Assembly (NCBI GenBank): GCA_050699055.1
Contig: JBOHCT010000035.1
Location: forward strand, 1-26,219
DNA from: JBOHCT01 sp050699055
GTDB lineage: Bacteria > Actinomycetota > Actinomycetes > Streptosporangiales > JBOHCT01
Direction: 5' to 3'
Length of the DNA: 26,219 bases
Shown here: one piece after another, positions 1-7,348 of the stretch
Layout of the letters: every line of letters starts with the position of its first letter
Numbering within the stretch: the first letter of the stretch is position 1
Made by a program: the position numbers and the translations under genes
The notes under the pieces: model-generated
Databases searched by the model: none
Seen by the model: only the letters and a program-made list of their open reading frames with translations
What the model was told of the DNA's origin: nothing

Positions 1-1143
1 GAGGGGACCCGGCGGCTGCGGCCGCCGCGCCCGCCCGCGCCCGACCCGGCCGCGCTGGCCGAGCTGGCCGGGTGTCTGGCTGACGCCGCCCGCCCGGTCG
101 TCATCGCCGGCCGCACGGGCGCACAGCCGGCGGCCGTGGCGTCGTTGGTGCGCCTCGCGGAGTTGCTCGGTTGCCCGGTGCTCGACCAGCGGGACAGGCT
201 CAACTTCCCGCCCCGGCATCCGCTGTACGCCGGTGAGACCCCCGACCTGCTGGCCGAGGCCGACGTGGTGCTGCTGCTGGACGTCGAGGTGCCCTGGGTA
301 CCCGCGCACGTGGCGCCCCCGCCGGACGCCACGGTGCTACAGATCGATCGCGACTGTGTCAAGCCCACCATGCCCTTGTGGACCTACCCCATCGACCTGG
401 CCGTCACCGCCGACACCGCCTTCGCCCTGCCGCTGCTCGAGGACGAGCTGCGGCGGGTGGCCACCGCCGACCGGAAACGGCACTGGGAGACGCGCGGAGA
501 AGACGTGACCCGGCGCCTTACCGGCGTGCGGCAGCAGTGGGAGGCGGCGGGCCACAGCCACGACCCCGAGTCGGCCACCGACGCGATGCTGTACGCCCTC
601 AACCAGGCCCTTCCCCACGACGCCATCGTGCTGGAGGAGGCGGTCACCAACCGCGCCGCGGTCACCCGCCAGATCGTGCGCGACCCAGGATTCTTCTACG
701 CCGCCGGCTCTCCCGCCCTCGGCTGGGCGACGGCCGGCGCCCTGGGCGTCAAGCTCGCTCGCCCCGACTCGCCGGTGATCGCCGTCTGCGGGGACGGGGC
801 GTTCAACTTCGGAGTACCCACCGCCGCGCTGTGGTCCGCGCAGCGGGCCGGGGCACCGTTCGTCGCGGTGATCCTCAACAACCAGGCCTACCGCGCGTCC
901 AAGCTGCCCGTCCAGCGCCTCTACCCTGGCGGCGCCGCCGACAAAGAGGGCAGCTTCCCGGAAACCGACCTCACCCCACCACCTGACTACGTCCAACTCG
1001 CCCGCGTCTACGGTGGCGACGGCGCTACCGTCACCCACCCCGACGACATCCCGGCCGCCTTGGAGCACTGCCTCGACCAGCAGAACCACAACCGCTGCGC
1101 CGTACTGGACATCCGCCTTCCAGGCTCTGGCGAAGTCGGGTGA
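1..1143 (+). CDS. TPP-dependent enzyme, acetolactate-synthase-like (3' part)
   Basis: The frame is open from base 1, so the gene begins upstream of the window; a GTG at 136 is only an internal codon. About 380 residues are visible. The first part (RPVVIAGRTGAQ, then alternating strands and helices) looks like the central nucleotide/FAD-like domain of the acetolactate synthase / benzoylformate decarboxylase superfamily. The second part is the C-terminal pyrophosphate-binding domain, with a CGDGAFNFG motif near 790-815 and the paired Asn of VILNNQAY about 30 residues later, the usual GDG-x(~25-30)-NN Mg-TPP site. Family members decarboxylate or carboligate 2-oxo acids; the substrate cannot be told. 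The stop is followed by 130 bases without a gene, so it is probably the last gene of its operon. Family assignment is firm; specificity is unknown. Confidence 0.85.
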   Translation, partial: EGTRRLRPPRPPAPDPAALAELAGCLADAARPVVIAGRTGAQPAAVASLVRLAELLGCPVLDQRDRLNFPPRHPLYAGETPDLLAEADVVLLLDVEVPWVPAHVAPPPDATVLQIDRDCVKPTMPLWTYPIDLAVTADTAFALPLLEDELRRVATADRKRHWETRGEDVTRRLTGVRQQWEAAGHSHDPESATDAMLYALNQALPHDAIVLEEAVTNRAAVTRQIVRDPGFFYAAGSPALGWATAGALGVKLARPDSPVIAVCGDGAFNFGVPTAALWSAQRAGAPFVAVILNNQAYRASKLPVQRLYPGGAADKEGSFPETDLTPPPDYVQLARVYGGDGATVTHPDDIPAALEHCLDQQNHNRCAVLDIRLPGSGEVG

Positions 1144-1260
1144 GGCAAGTAGCCCCATCGTGCTGCCGTCAGCCGCCGCTCGTGAGCCATGGCCAGCCCG
1201 CGAACAACGTCAGCATGGCCGGCCGCGCGGTCAGTACCCATGAGCGGCAGGCCTGTGGGG

Positions 1261-1266
1261 TAGTCT
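1261..1266 (+). promoter_or_regulatory. -10 element of a probable leaderless transcript
   Basis: TAGTCT ends 7 bases before the GTG at 1274 and no Shine-Dalgarno sequence is present. This is the spacing expected if transcription begins at or next to the start codon, as is common in actinomycetes. No good -35 hexamer was seen. Confidence 0.4.
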
Positions 1267-1273
1267 TCCGGCC

Positions 1274-2341
1274 GTGGCCGACCGCGTTCCGCTCTCCGAG
1301 CTGTACCGCGGCGCCCGCGAGCGCGTGAGCGATCTGGTCTTTGCGCACCCGGAGGCCGACGATGTCCCGGCGCCGGCCACCCCCGGCTGGCGGGTGCACG
1401 ATGTCGTCGCGCATCTCACCGGGGCGGCCGAGGACCTCGCCGGTGGCTGGCGGCCGACCGGTGGCCCCACCGACGAGTGGACCGCCGGTCACGTCGCTCG
1501 GGGTAAGGACGTGCCTATCGTGGAGCTGCTGGAGAAGTGGGCGCGGCTCGCCCCGACGGTCGAGCGGCTGTTGGACGCCACGCCGGTGTGGCCGGTCGTC
1601 GTAGACGCCGGCACCCACGAGCACGACATACGCGGGGCGCTCGGCAACAAGGAAGCCCGCGACAGCGATGTCGTGACCGTGAGCGCCACGGTCCTGCTCA
1701 AGAGCCTGGAGGTCCCGCAGTCACTGCTGGTGAAGACCGAGCTCCGCGAGGTGCCGGTGGGCCCGCGGACGGGCGAGGACGCGCCCGTCACCCTCACGAC
1801 GACGACGTTCGAGGCCTTCCGCTGGCGGCTGGGCCGCCGCAGCCGCCGCCAACTCGCGGCGATGGACTGGAGCGGCGACCCGGCCCCGTACCTGGATCAC
1901 CGACTGCGTTCGCGAATCCGCGGCTTCAGCCCTGGGGGCGTCGAGGACCCGGAGACCGGTCACGCGGTGCGTACCGGTGACATCATTCCGGAGGTCACGG
2001 TCGACCACGACAGCGGCGCGATCTACCTGGTCTGGCAGGACGCCCGTTTCGGCCCGCGCAGCAGCGTGGCGTTCTCGCAGTCGCTGGACGGCGGGCAGAC
2101 GTGGTCGGCCCCGATCAAGGTCAACGCCACCCCGACGGACATTCCCGAGGGGAACCAGCAGGCGTTCACCCCGATGGTGCGGGTGTCGTCGGACGGCACG
2201 ATCGGCGTCAGTTACTACGACTTCCGCAACAACACCGCCGCCCGGACACGCTCGGCACCGACGCGTTCCTCGTTCACTGCCACCCGACGTCCCCGTCGGC
2301 GTGCACCGACCCGGACAACTGGGGCGACGAGGTGCGGGTGA
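1274..2341 (+). CDS. Maleylpyruvate isomerase-family (mycothiol-dependent, DinB fold) protein fused to sialidase remnant
   Basis: Residues 1 to about 209 are a nearly complete maleylpyruvate isomerase-family protein. The N-terminal DinB-like helical bundle has PGWRVHDVVAHL (metal-ligand candidate His47) and DAGTHEHDIRGALG (Asp111/His115 region). The C-terminal half ends in the family's usual FRWRLGRRSRRQLAAMDW signature and DPAPYLDH. Family members use mycothiol as cofactor for isomerisation or thiol-transfer reactions in the cytosol; this one's substrate is unknown. After DPAPYLDH the last dozen or so residues usual in the family are missing. The frame runs instead straight into BNR/sialidase-like sequence (TGDIIPEVTVDHDSG...). 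After about 2240 the ORF reads out of the sialidase frame to a stop at 2341. The GTG start at 1274 is chosen because the domain begins there and a -10-like TAGTCT lies 7 bases upstream. The native part may still fold; the tail is probably junk. Confidence 0.75.
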   Translation: MADRVPLSELYRGARERVSDLVFAHPEADDVPAPATPGWRVHDVVAHLTGAAEDLAGGWRPTGGPTDEWTAGHVARGKDVPIVELLEKWARLAPTVERLLDATPVWPVVVDAGTHEHDIRGALGNKEARDSDVVTVSATVLLKSLEVPQSLLVKTELREVPVGPRTGEDAPVTLTTTTFEAFRWRLGRRSRRQLAAMDWSGDPAPYLDHRLRSRIRGFSPGGVEDPETGHAVRTGDIIPEVTVDHDSGAIYLVWQDARFGPRSSVAFSQSLDGGQTWSAPIKVNATPTDIPEGNQQAFTPMVRVSSDGTIGVSYYDFRNNTAARTRSAPTRSSFTATRRPRRRAPTRTTGATRCG

Positions 2342-2502
2342 CCGACGCGACGTTCGACACGTCCAACGCGCCGGACGCCGGTGGCTACTTCACCGGCGAC
2401 TACGAAGGGCTCGACGTCGCGGGAACGAGCTTCTTCCCGCTCTGGTCGATGCCGCACGGCGGCGACCCGGCGAGCGTCTTCGTGCGCCGGGCCCAGCCGT
2501 AG
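1901..2502 (+). pseudogene. 3' remnant of a sialidase/BNR-repeat exo-hydrolase gene, frameshifted
   Basis: From about 1901 the sequence encodes the C-terminal third of a sialidase-like beta-propeller protein. It reads TGDIIPEVTVDHDSGAIYLV, WQDARF, an Asp-box (SLDGGQTWSAP), GNQQAFTPMVRV and GVSYYDFRNNTA in the frame of the upstream gene. It then continues one frame over as DAFLVHCHPTSPSACTDP, NWGDEVRVTD, GYFTGDYEGL and DPASVFVRRAQP to a stop at 2502. The shift lies at about 2240-2246, where one C seems to be missing from a C run; restoring it joins both halves. The N-terminal two thirds of the gene are absent, replaced by the maleylpyruvate isomerase-family gene. A strong hairpin directly follows the stop, as expected for the end of a once-real gene. 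No start codon of its own is apparent. Confidence 0.75.
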
Positions 2503-2512
2503 GGGTCGTCTC

Positions 2513-2543
2513 TGGGGTGCCCCGGTCTGATCGGGGCACCCCA
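2513..2543 (+). terminator. Perfect 12-bp hairpin terminator
   Basis: TGGGGTGCCCCG at 2513-2524 and its exact reverse complement at 2532-2543 enclose a 7-base loop, 10 bases after the stop of the sialidase remnant. There is no U tract, as is usual for actinomycete terminators. Confidence 0.75.
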
Positions 2544-2595
2544 GCGGGCCCTATGCCTCCGCGCTCGTCGGGTGAATGTGAGTACGGTCTGCTCG

Positions 2596-2817
2596 TCACC
2601 GACGACTTTCTGGCACGGCCGCCAGCACACGGATCAGCGCCTCGGCCTCGGACACCGTCAGCGATACCGCCACTGTCTCCTCCGAGGGCTCTCCTGATAC
2701 CCCGCGCCAGTACCACCGCACCGAGCGGCAGGCGTCGCCGCCCCGCCAGCGGGCAAGGGCGGACTGCAGGCCACGAACCACCTCATCCGCCCGCACCCAC
2801 GGGTCGACCTCAGACAC
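2596..2817 (-). CDS. Small conserved protein of cassette 1 ('PWxRADxVVR' protein)
   Basis: This is a 73-residue protein of unknown function. N-terminus: DPWVRADEVVRGLQSALARW. C-terminus: GEPSEETVAVSLTVSEAEAL, then IRVLAAVPESRR. It is retained as a real gene because a related sequence (NPWARADDVVRDLRLAL ... GEPSEEVVSLALTVHEAHTL) occurs at 9340-9186, in the same position and orientation downstream of a second XRE/DUF5753 regulator. The GTG start at 2817 matches the paralogue's start, although its Shine-Dalgarno sequence is weak. It lies 103 bases after the XRE gene, and a direct repeat also found in the cassette 1 promoter lies between them. It is probably soluble and all-helical with no catalytic motif; a partner or antagonist of the regulator is a reasonable guess only. 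Confidence 0.6.
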   Translation of the reverse strand: MSEVDPWVRADEVVRGLQSALARWRGGDACRSVRWYWRGVSGEPSEETVAVSLTVSEAEALIRVLAAVPESRR

Positions 2818-2903
2818 AGCGGGTCACCACCGTCACTTCGCGGGCCACCAAGCACGTCCCTTGAAGGCGACCGTAGGTACGCAGCAACTGGCGGGTCCAC
2901 CAA

Positions 2904-2920
2904 GTTGCGAAGTGTTGCGT
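2904..2920 (-). repeat. Second copy of the GTTGCG direct-repeat element
   Basis: GTTGCGAAGTGTTGCGT on the plus strand differs by one base from the element at 4493-4509 in the promoter of the same cassette. It abuts the stop codon of the XRE gene (2921) and lies 87 bases upstream of the 73-residue gene. It is a candidate second operator, but I see no convincing -35/-10 beside it. Confidence 0.5.
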
Positions 2921-3769
2921 CTAGCCCAGCTCGTCCAAAGCCGTGGTGATGAGCGCCCGGGCCGCCTGACCGTAGACCGCGGGGGTCCTGAGGTGCTCGA
3001 ACATCCGGGCATACAACTGGATCTCGCGCGGTCGGGTGACCTCGATGCTCGCGGTCGGTGTCTCCAACGCGACCAGAGCATCATCAAAGATCCAGAATCC
3101 CGCGGAGCCGACCGCGACCCTCTCGGTCATCATCGGGACGATGCCGAGACTGACGGTGGGAAGTGACATGACCGCGAGCAGGCGATCCAACTGCCCGGCC
3201 TGCGTCTCCGCGGTGCCGAACCACGTCCGTAGCGCTTGCTCCTCGAGGACGACGGCGAACCGCCTGCCACCCTGATATATGACGCGCTGACGCTCCATGC
3301 GGGCCGCCACGGCCTCTTCGAGGTCGTTTGGTGTCTCAAGGAAATCAATCCAGAACGAGAGCATGGCGGCGGAGTATTCGGCGGTCTGGAAAAGACCAGG
3401 TATGGCATTGTGCTCGTAGACCCGGAACCGACTTGTCCGCTCGTACAGTGGGATCGGGCGTGCCATGAGCCGCTTCATACCGGCGCGGGTCTGTCGCCGG
3501 AATTCGAGGTAAGCGGACTCGACGTCACGTGCGGTAGCGATCAGGTCGGGGATCTGTTTCTCCGCCCGGCACGCTCGGCACCAGTCGCGTATGTCCTTAT
3601 CGGTCGGAGCCTGCACCCCATGCTCGATCTTGCTGACGCGCGTGAAGTGCTGTGCCGTGGCGACCGCCAGCGCTCGCGCCGAGAGCCCCGCCTCCCTGCG
3701 AATCTCTCTGAGGCGGGATCCCAACGCCTCGCGCGCCTGCCTGGCGGAGCTAGTCGGGCCGGTACTCAC
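2921..3769 (-). CDS. XRE-family helix-turn-helix regulator with DUF5753 domain (cassette 1)
   Basis: This 282-residue protein has an N-terminal Cro/C1-type HTH, about residues 15-70 (RLREIRREAGLSARALA, HFTRVSKIEHGVQAPTDKDI). A DUF5753 domain follows, about 100-280, with the typical YEHNAIPGLFQTAEYSAAML, RMERQRVI, FAVVLEEQALRTWFG and GIVPM segments. Such proteins are cytosolic DNA-binding regulators in actinomycetes, commonly paired with small partner proteins as in whiJ-like loci; there the partner is often DUF397, while here it is DUF6879. The GTG start at 3769 overlaps the end of the DUF6879 gene by 20 bases, so translation is probably coupled. Autoregulation through the repeated GTTGCG element in front of the cassette is likely but unproven. 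A paralogue is at 10522-9686. Confidence 0.88.
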   Translation of the reverse strand: MSTGPTSSARQAREALGSRLREIRREAGLSARALAVATAQHFTRVSKIEHGVQAPTDKDIRDWCRACRAEKQIPDLIATARDVESAYLEFRRQTRAGMKRLMARPIPLYERTSRFRVYEHNAIPGLFQTAEYSAAMLSFWIDFLETPNDLEEAVAARMERQRVIYQGGRRFAVVLEEQALRTWFGTAETQAGQLDRLLAVMSLPTVSLGIVPMMTERVAVGSAGFWIFDDALVALETPTASIEVTRPREIQLYARMFEHLRTPAVYGQAARALITTALDELG

Positions 3770-4268
3770 TGTGCCGGATCGCTAGCTTCCACACGGCCTC
3801 GAAGGCCGATCGGCAGAGCTGAAGGTCCGCGGGCTCGGTAGACACGACCTTGTCCGTGGCCAGGCCGTTCCCCGCGTACAGAAGGAACACGACCAAGCGG
3901 TCGTCAAAAAGGTAGAAGTCGTTTCCGGGAAGGGCTATAGACGAGACCAGTGGACGGGGCACCCACCGGATGTCCTCGCCGGCCTGGACCATTGGGTAGG
4001 CGATGCTGAAGGACCAACGTTGGTACTGGCTGAGTGGTTCGGACACGACGCGCGCACGCCGGACGGACTTTCCAACACCTACGCCCTCACGGAGAACACC
4101 GCACCATGCCTGGAGCCACCCCAAGTCGTCCGGTTCCCCGGCAGCCCACTTGGCCATGTGGGGCAGCTCGGTCGCGGTCCCGTACGCGTCCCGTGTCTCC
4201 AGATGAATGGCTTCCCGCTCGAAGCTGGTGAGCAGCCCGTCGAACTCTTCATCCGTTATGGAGGTCAC
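3750..4268 (-). CDS. DUF6879 family protein (cassette 1)
   Basis: This 172-residue protein matches the DUF6879 pattern: a FEREAIHLETRDAYGTA start, the AKWAAGEPDD segment, QYQRWSFSIAYPMVQAGEDI, a DFYLFDDRLVVFLLYAGNG core and an AVWKLAIRHSEYRPD end. No catalytic residues are known to me. The family is repeatedly found beside XRE/DUF5753 regulators in actinomycetes, suggesting a partner role. The GTG start at 4268 is chosen because it gives a 4-base GTGA overlap with the upstream small gene (stop 4265-4267); in-frame sequence further upstream, to 4391, is antisense-like and overlaps that gene. Its 3' end overlaps the regulator gene by 20 bases. A shortened relative lies at 10752-10519. Confidence 0.8.
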   Translation of the reverse strand: MTSITDEEFDGLLTSFEREAIHLETRDAYGTATELPHMAKWAAGEPDDLGWLQAWCGVLREGVGVGKSVRRARVVSEPLSQYQRWSFSIAYPMVQAGEDIRWVPRPLVSSIALPGNDFYLFDDRLVVFLLYAGNGLATDKVVSTEPADLQLCRSAFEAVWKLAIRHSEYRPD

Positions 4269-4471
4269 AGGGCCCCTGGCTCGAGAAAGTGGACGATCCT
4301 GTCGGGGATCTCGACGGAAGTCTCCCCTTCGGGGATGTCCATCTGCGCGAGCGCTTCCGGGTCGGTGACGGCCCAACCCTGGACGACCCACGTTTTCCTG
4401 TCCGTACGGTACACGGCGGGGGAGCCCGTGGGGTTGGACTCCGGGTCCTTACCGATGAGGGTGAGGCGCAT
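4265..4471 (-). CDS. Small 'VEIP' protein, first gene of cassette 1
   Basis: This 68-residue protein of unknown function has a PTGSPAVYRT segment, a TDPEALAQMDIPEGET core and a VEIP motif. The first gene of the second cassette (10957-10745) encodes a clear relative with PTGKTYPAVYDT, TDPRLLGQLGIAEGET and VEIP. Two copies in the same position argue for a true gene. The ATG at 4471 has a good Shine-Dalgarno sequence (AAGGAG) about 6 bases upstream and follows a promoter with 17-base spacing. There is no signal peptide, membrane segment or cysteine. It is translationally coupled to the DUF6879 gene by a 4-base overlap. A helper or antitoxin-like partner is possible but not shown. Confidence 0.75.
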   Translation of the reverse strand: MRLTLIGKDPESNPTGSPAVYRTDRKTWVVQGWAVTDPEALAQMDIPEGETSVEIPDRIVHFLEPGAL

Positions 4472-4491
4472 ACTTTCTCCTTCAGCAGACC

Positions 4492-4509
4492 TGTTGCGGA
4501 GTGTTGCGT
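4492..4509 (-). promoter_or_regulatory. Candidate operator: TGTTGCG direct repeat with 10-bp period
   Basis: TGTTGCG occurs at 4492-4498 and 4502-4508 (plus-strand reading), exactly one helical turn apart. The element lies just downstream of the -10 box of the cassette 1 promoter, across roughly +3 to +20, and recurs with one mismatch at 2904-2920. Position and periodicity suit binding by the cassette's own XRE protein; that is inference. Confidence 0.55.
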
Positions 4510-4518
4510 GTTACTGAC

Positions 4519-4547
4519 AGCATCCGCCACGTTGCCCAGGCCGTCAA
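4519..4547 (-). promoter_or_regulatory. Promoter of cassette 1 (TTGACG-17-GATGCT)
   Basis: On the minus strand, -35 TTGACG lies at 4547-4542 and -10 GATGCT at 4524-4519, separated by 17 bases. This is the same layout as the promoter of cassette 2 (TTGACT-17-GATACT). The predicted start is near 4512. Confidence 0.6.
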
Positions 4548-4602
4548 GGAGCGGGACCGACGTTCGGTATCGATGGGCGGGGCGACCACCGGCGGCCGAG
4601 CC

Positions 4603-7110
4603 TCACCGCGTCGGCGGCGTGGCACGTATGGTGACCGCCCGTGTCGCGGATCCGCTGGCCAGCCCCCTCCAGTGGGCCGCCGCGGTGATGAGGTACGGCG
4701 CGGGCTCGGCGCCACCAGGGGCGCTGATCCGGTACGTCAGGCTGGCTTGGCCGCCGGCGGGGACACGCGCCGGGGCTCGCGAGGTCGCGGTCGCCGTCCA
4801 GCCGGCGGGGACCCGCAGCCTGAAGCTCGGGTGCGTGAGCGGGTGGGACCCGCTGTTGCTGATCGTGACCGTGGCCTCGGCGCTGGCCCCGTCAGCGATC
4901 GTGTCGGGGGACTCCACCGTGATCCCGTGCACGCCGTCCGCGTGGTGGACCCGGAACGAGCCGCGCAGCGGCAGGTCGCGGGACGAGGGACCAACAGAAA
5001 CGGTGTAGGCGCCGGGGGCCACGTCCCAGTTGTGGGCCGCGCTGCTCCAGTACGAGTACCCGCGGCGTGGCACGGTCATCGTCACACGCCGGGTCTGCCC
5101 GGGGCGGAGCCGCACCTTCCGCGCCGCCACCAGACGGTGCGGCGGCTCGCCCACGCCAGAAGGGAACCCGAGATAGACCTGCGGGGTGGCGGTGCCCGTC
5201 CGTGAGCCGGTGTTGGTGACCCGGAAACTGACGCTGACGTCGTGACCCGGGTTGATCGTCTTCGGCGTGACCGTGAGGTCGCTGAAGTCGAACGTGGTGT
5301 AGGAGAGCCCGTAGCCGAACGGAAACAGCGACCGCAGGTGGCGCGCGTCGTACCACCGGTAGCCGACCAGCAGGCCCTCGGAGTAGGCGTACACGCCGCT
5401 CGCGGCGGGGTAGCGGGGTGGGCTGTGGCAGCAGTCCTGGCCGAGGCCGACAGGGAACGTGACCGGTAGCTTGCCCGACGGGTTGACGTCGCCGAAAAGG
5501 ATCGCGGCGAGGGCGTTGCCGTCCTCCTCGCCCGGATACCACATCTCCAGCAGCGCGTGGACGTCGGAGATCCACGGCATGGCGACCGCGCTGCCGGTGT
5601 TGAGCACGACCACGGTCTCCGGATTGGCCTTGACGACCGCGTCGACCAGGGCGTTCTGCTCGTCGGGCAGGTCGATGTCCTGCCGGTCCTGCCCTTCGCT
5701 CTCCTGATAGCCCACGATGACGACCGCGACGTCGGCCGCCTTGGACGCCGCGACGGCCCGATCGATGTCGGCGCCAGGGCCTGGGGCGGCTTGAGCGTAG
5801 GTCACCCTGGTTCCGTCGCCGACGCGGTCACGGATTCCTCGCACGGGGCTGACCGTGTAGTACGGCTTGACGTGGGAGCTGCCACCGCCTCCGGTCATGG
5901 CCTGGCCGGCGTACTCCCGGGGGCCGATCACGGCGACCGACCCGATCTCCTTGGCGTCGAGCGGCAGCACACCCCTGTCGTTCTCGAGCAGCACGGTCCC
6001 CTTCGCGGCGACCCCGCGGGCGAAGGCGCCGTGCGCACCGGCGTCCACGGGGCCGCCTCCCGTCCGGTCGCCGTCGAACATGCCGAGCCGGAACATCATC
6101 CGCAGGATCCGGCGGACGTGCTGGTCGATGAGCGCTTCGCTGACCTTGCCCGCCCGGACGAGAGCGGGCAGCCCGCTGTACCACTTTCCCCAGTCACGTC
6201 CGGTGAAGGCCTGGTCCAGGCCCCCATTGACAGATCCGAGGGCGCTGTGCGTGGCGGCGTAGTCGGAGCCCACGACGCCCCGCCAGCCCCACTCCCCTTT
6301 GAGCGTCTCGCGCAGCAGGTGGGTGTTCTCGCAGTTGTAGGTGCCGTCCACCTTGTTGTTGGCGCACATCAGCGAGAACGCATGACCGTCCGTCACCGCG
6401 TCGTGCCAGGCCGGCAGGTACATCTCCCTGATGGTGCGCTCGTCGGCGTTGGACGTCGACGTGTGGCGGTCGCGTTCCTGGTTGTTCAGTGCGTAGTGCT
6501 TGACCTGAGCGGCCACGTCCTGGCTCTGGATGCCTTTGACCCAGGCCGCGGCCGTGCGGCCGGTGAGGTACGGGTCCTCGCTGAAGTACTCGAAGTTCCT
6601 GCCGCCCTGCGGGACGCGGACGATGTCCATCGCCGGGCCGTACACCACGTCCACTCCACGGGCGCGTGCCTCCGCCCCGATCACCCCCCCGTAGCGGCGT
6701 GCCAGGCGGGGATCGAAACTGGCGGCCAACGACACCGCCGCGGGCAGCGCTGTCGACTCGCGCAGCTCGCAGTTGCCGGGGGGACCCTGCCAGCAACTGT
6801 CCTTGACACCGACCGGACCGTCCGACAACACCAGCGGGGGTATGCCGAGCCGTTTCACCCCCGGCACATAGCCGACCGAGTGCACCCCGCGTGGGCGGCG
6901 CACGCCGTACATCTCGTGGACCTTCTCCCCCAGCGTCATCCGGGAGAGCAGCTCCTCGACCCGCTTCCCGATGGGTTGGGACGCGTCCAGCCACGGCCGG
7001 TCACGATCGCCGCCGGGGGCCGCGGCCGACGGCGAAGGCCCGGCTACCGCCAGGGCGCCTGTCAACGCGACGATCGGGGCCAGCGCGACCGCTCGGAACG
7101 TCCGCTTCAT
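4603..7110 (-). CDS. Secreted glycoside hydrolase family 3 beta-glycosidase with C-terminal NEW3 domain
   Basis: This 835-residue retaining beta-glycosidase (beta-glucosidase/xylosidase type) is exported by a Sec signal peptide (MKRTFRAVALAPIVALTGAL...SAAAPG). The GH3 N-terminal barrel, about residues 35-330, has LVLSDGPVGV, NFEYFSEDPYLTG, VKHYALNNQE and the nucleophile region GVVGSDYAATHS (Asp283). The GH3 C-terminal domain, about 360-580, has GTVLLENDRGVLPL, AMTGGGGSSHV and VVVLNTGSAVAMPW. A fibronectin-III-like domain follows (FPFGYGLSYTTF; VTNTGSRTGTATPQVYLGFP). The last ~100 residues (VTISNSGSHPLTHPSFRL, VPAGWTAT) resemble NEW3, the NPCBM-associated domain. The ATG at 7110 starts the signal peptide; an in-frame ATG at 7161 would add 17 unlikely residues. 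It is divergent from the NPCBM and aldose epimerase genes, with a LacI-type operator candidate between. Exact sugar specificity is not readable. Confidence 0.9.
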   Translation of the reverse strand: MKRTFRAVALAPIVALTGALAVAGPSPSAAAPGGDRDRPWLDASQPIGKRVEELLSRMTLGEKVHEMYGVRRPRGVHSVGYVPGVKRLGIPPLVLSDGPVGVKDSCWQGPPGNCELRESTALPAAVSLAASFDPRLARRYGGVIGAEARARGVDVVYGPAMDIVRVPQGGRNFEYFSEDPYLTGRTAAAWVKGIQSQDVAAQVKHYALNNQERDRHTSTSNADERTIREMYLPAWHDAVTDGHAFSLMCANNKVDGTYNCENTHLLRETLKGEWGWRGVVGSDYAATHSALGSVNGGLDQAFTGRDWGKWYSGLPALVRAGKVSEALIDQHVRRILRMMFRLGMFDGDRTGGGPVDAGAHGAFARGVAAKGTVLLENDRGVLPLDAKEIGSVAVIGPREYAGQAMTGGGGSSHVKPYYTVSPVRGIRDRVGDGTRVTYAQAAPGPGADIDRAVAASKAADVAVVIVGYQESEGQDRQDIDLPDEQNALVDAVVKANPETVVVLNTGSAVAMPWISDVHALLEMWYPGEEDGNALAAILFGDVNPSGKLPVTFPVGLGQDCCHSPPRYPAASGVYAYSEGLLVGYRWYDARHLRSLFPFGYGLSYTTFDFSDLTVTPKTINPGHDVSVSFRVTNTGSRTGTATPQVYLGFPSGVGEPPHRLVAARKVRLRPGQTRRVTMTVPRRGYSYWSSAAHNWDVAPGAYTVSVGPSSRDLPLRGSFRVHHADGVHGITVESPDTIADGASAEATVTISNSGSHPLTHPSFRLRVPAGWTATATSRAPARVPAGGQASLTYRISAPGGAEPAPYLITAAAHWRGLASGSATRAVTIRATPPTR

Positions 7111-7218
7111 CGGCACACCACGCTCGTCCGGCGGGGACCGGCTGTCAATAGTCCATGGCACGGAAGATCACGATGGTGTCCGGTGACAAGGCCTCAATCA
7201 GACTCGGTCACATCTGGA

Positions 7219-7232
7219 CGGAAGCGTTCACA
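7219..7232. promoter_or_regulatory. LacI-family-type operator candidate
   Basis: CGGAAGCGTTCACA matches 8 of the 9 fixed positions of the general LacI/PurR operator pattern TGnnAnCGnTnnCA. It lies in the 238-base divergent region between the GH3 gene and the NPCBM gene, where sugar-responsive LacI-type repressors are expected. No lacI gene is in the window. I saw no fully convincing promoter hexamers here. Confidence 0.5.
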
Positions 7233-7348
7233 AGGGTTAGGTTCGTTATACCAATCGTGGTCAGGAATTGATCGCAGGTGATCCTGCCCGCATGGCATGC
7301 GACTCGGAGTCGGCTGAACGCGGTTCGGATGGTCGTGAAGGAGGACCC

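Noticed and set aside
2943..2960. Promoter for the 73-residue gene at the end of the cassette 1 regulator
   Set aside because: No -35/-10 pair with acceptable spacing was found upstream of the second GTTGCG repeat, so only the repeat is reported.
5557..7281. Long plus-strand frame (574 codons) opposite the GH3 gene
   Set aside because: It is the antisense shadow of a clear GH3 enzyme; its translation is Arg/Val/Asp-rich without family motifs, as expected from GC-rich codon bias.
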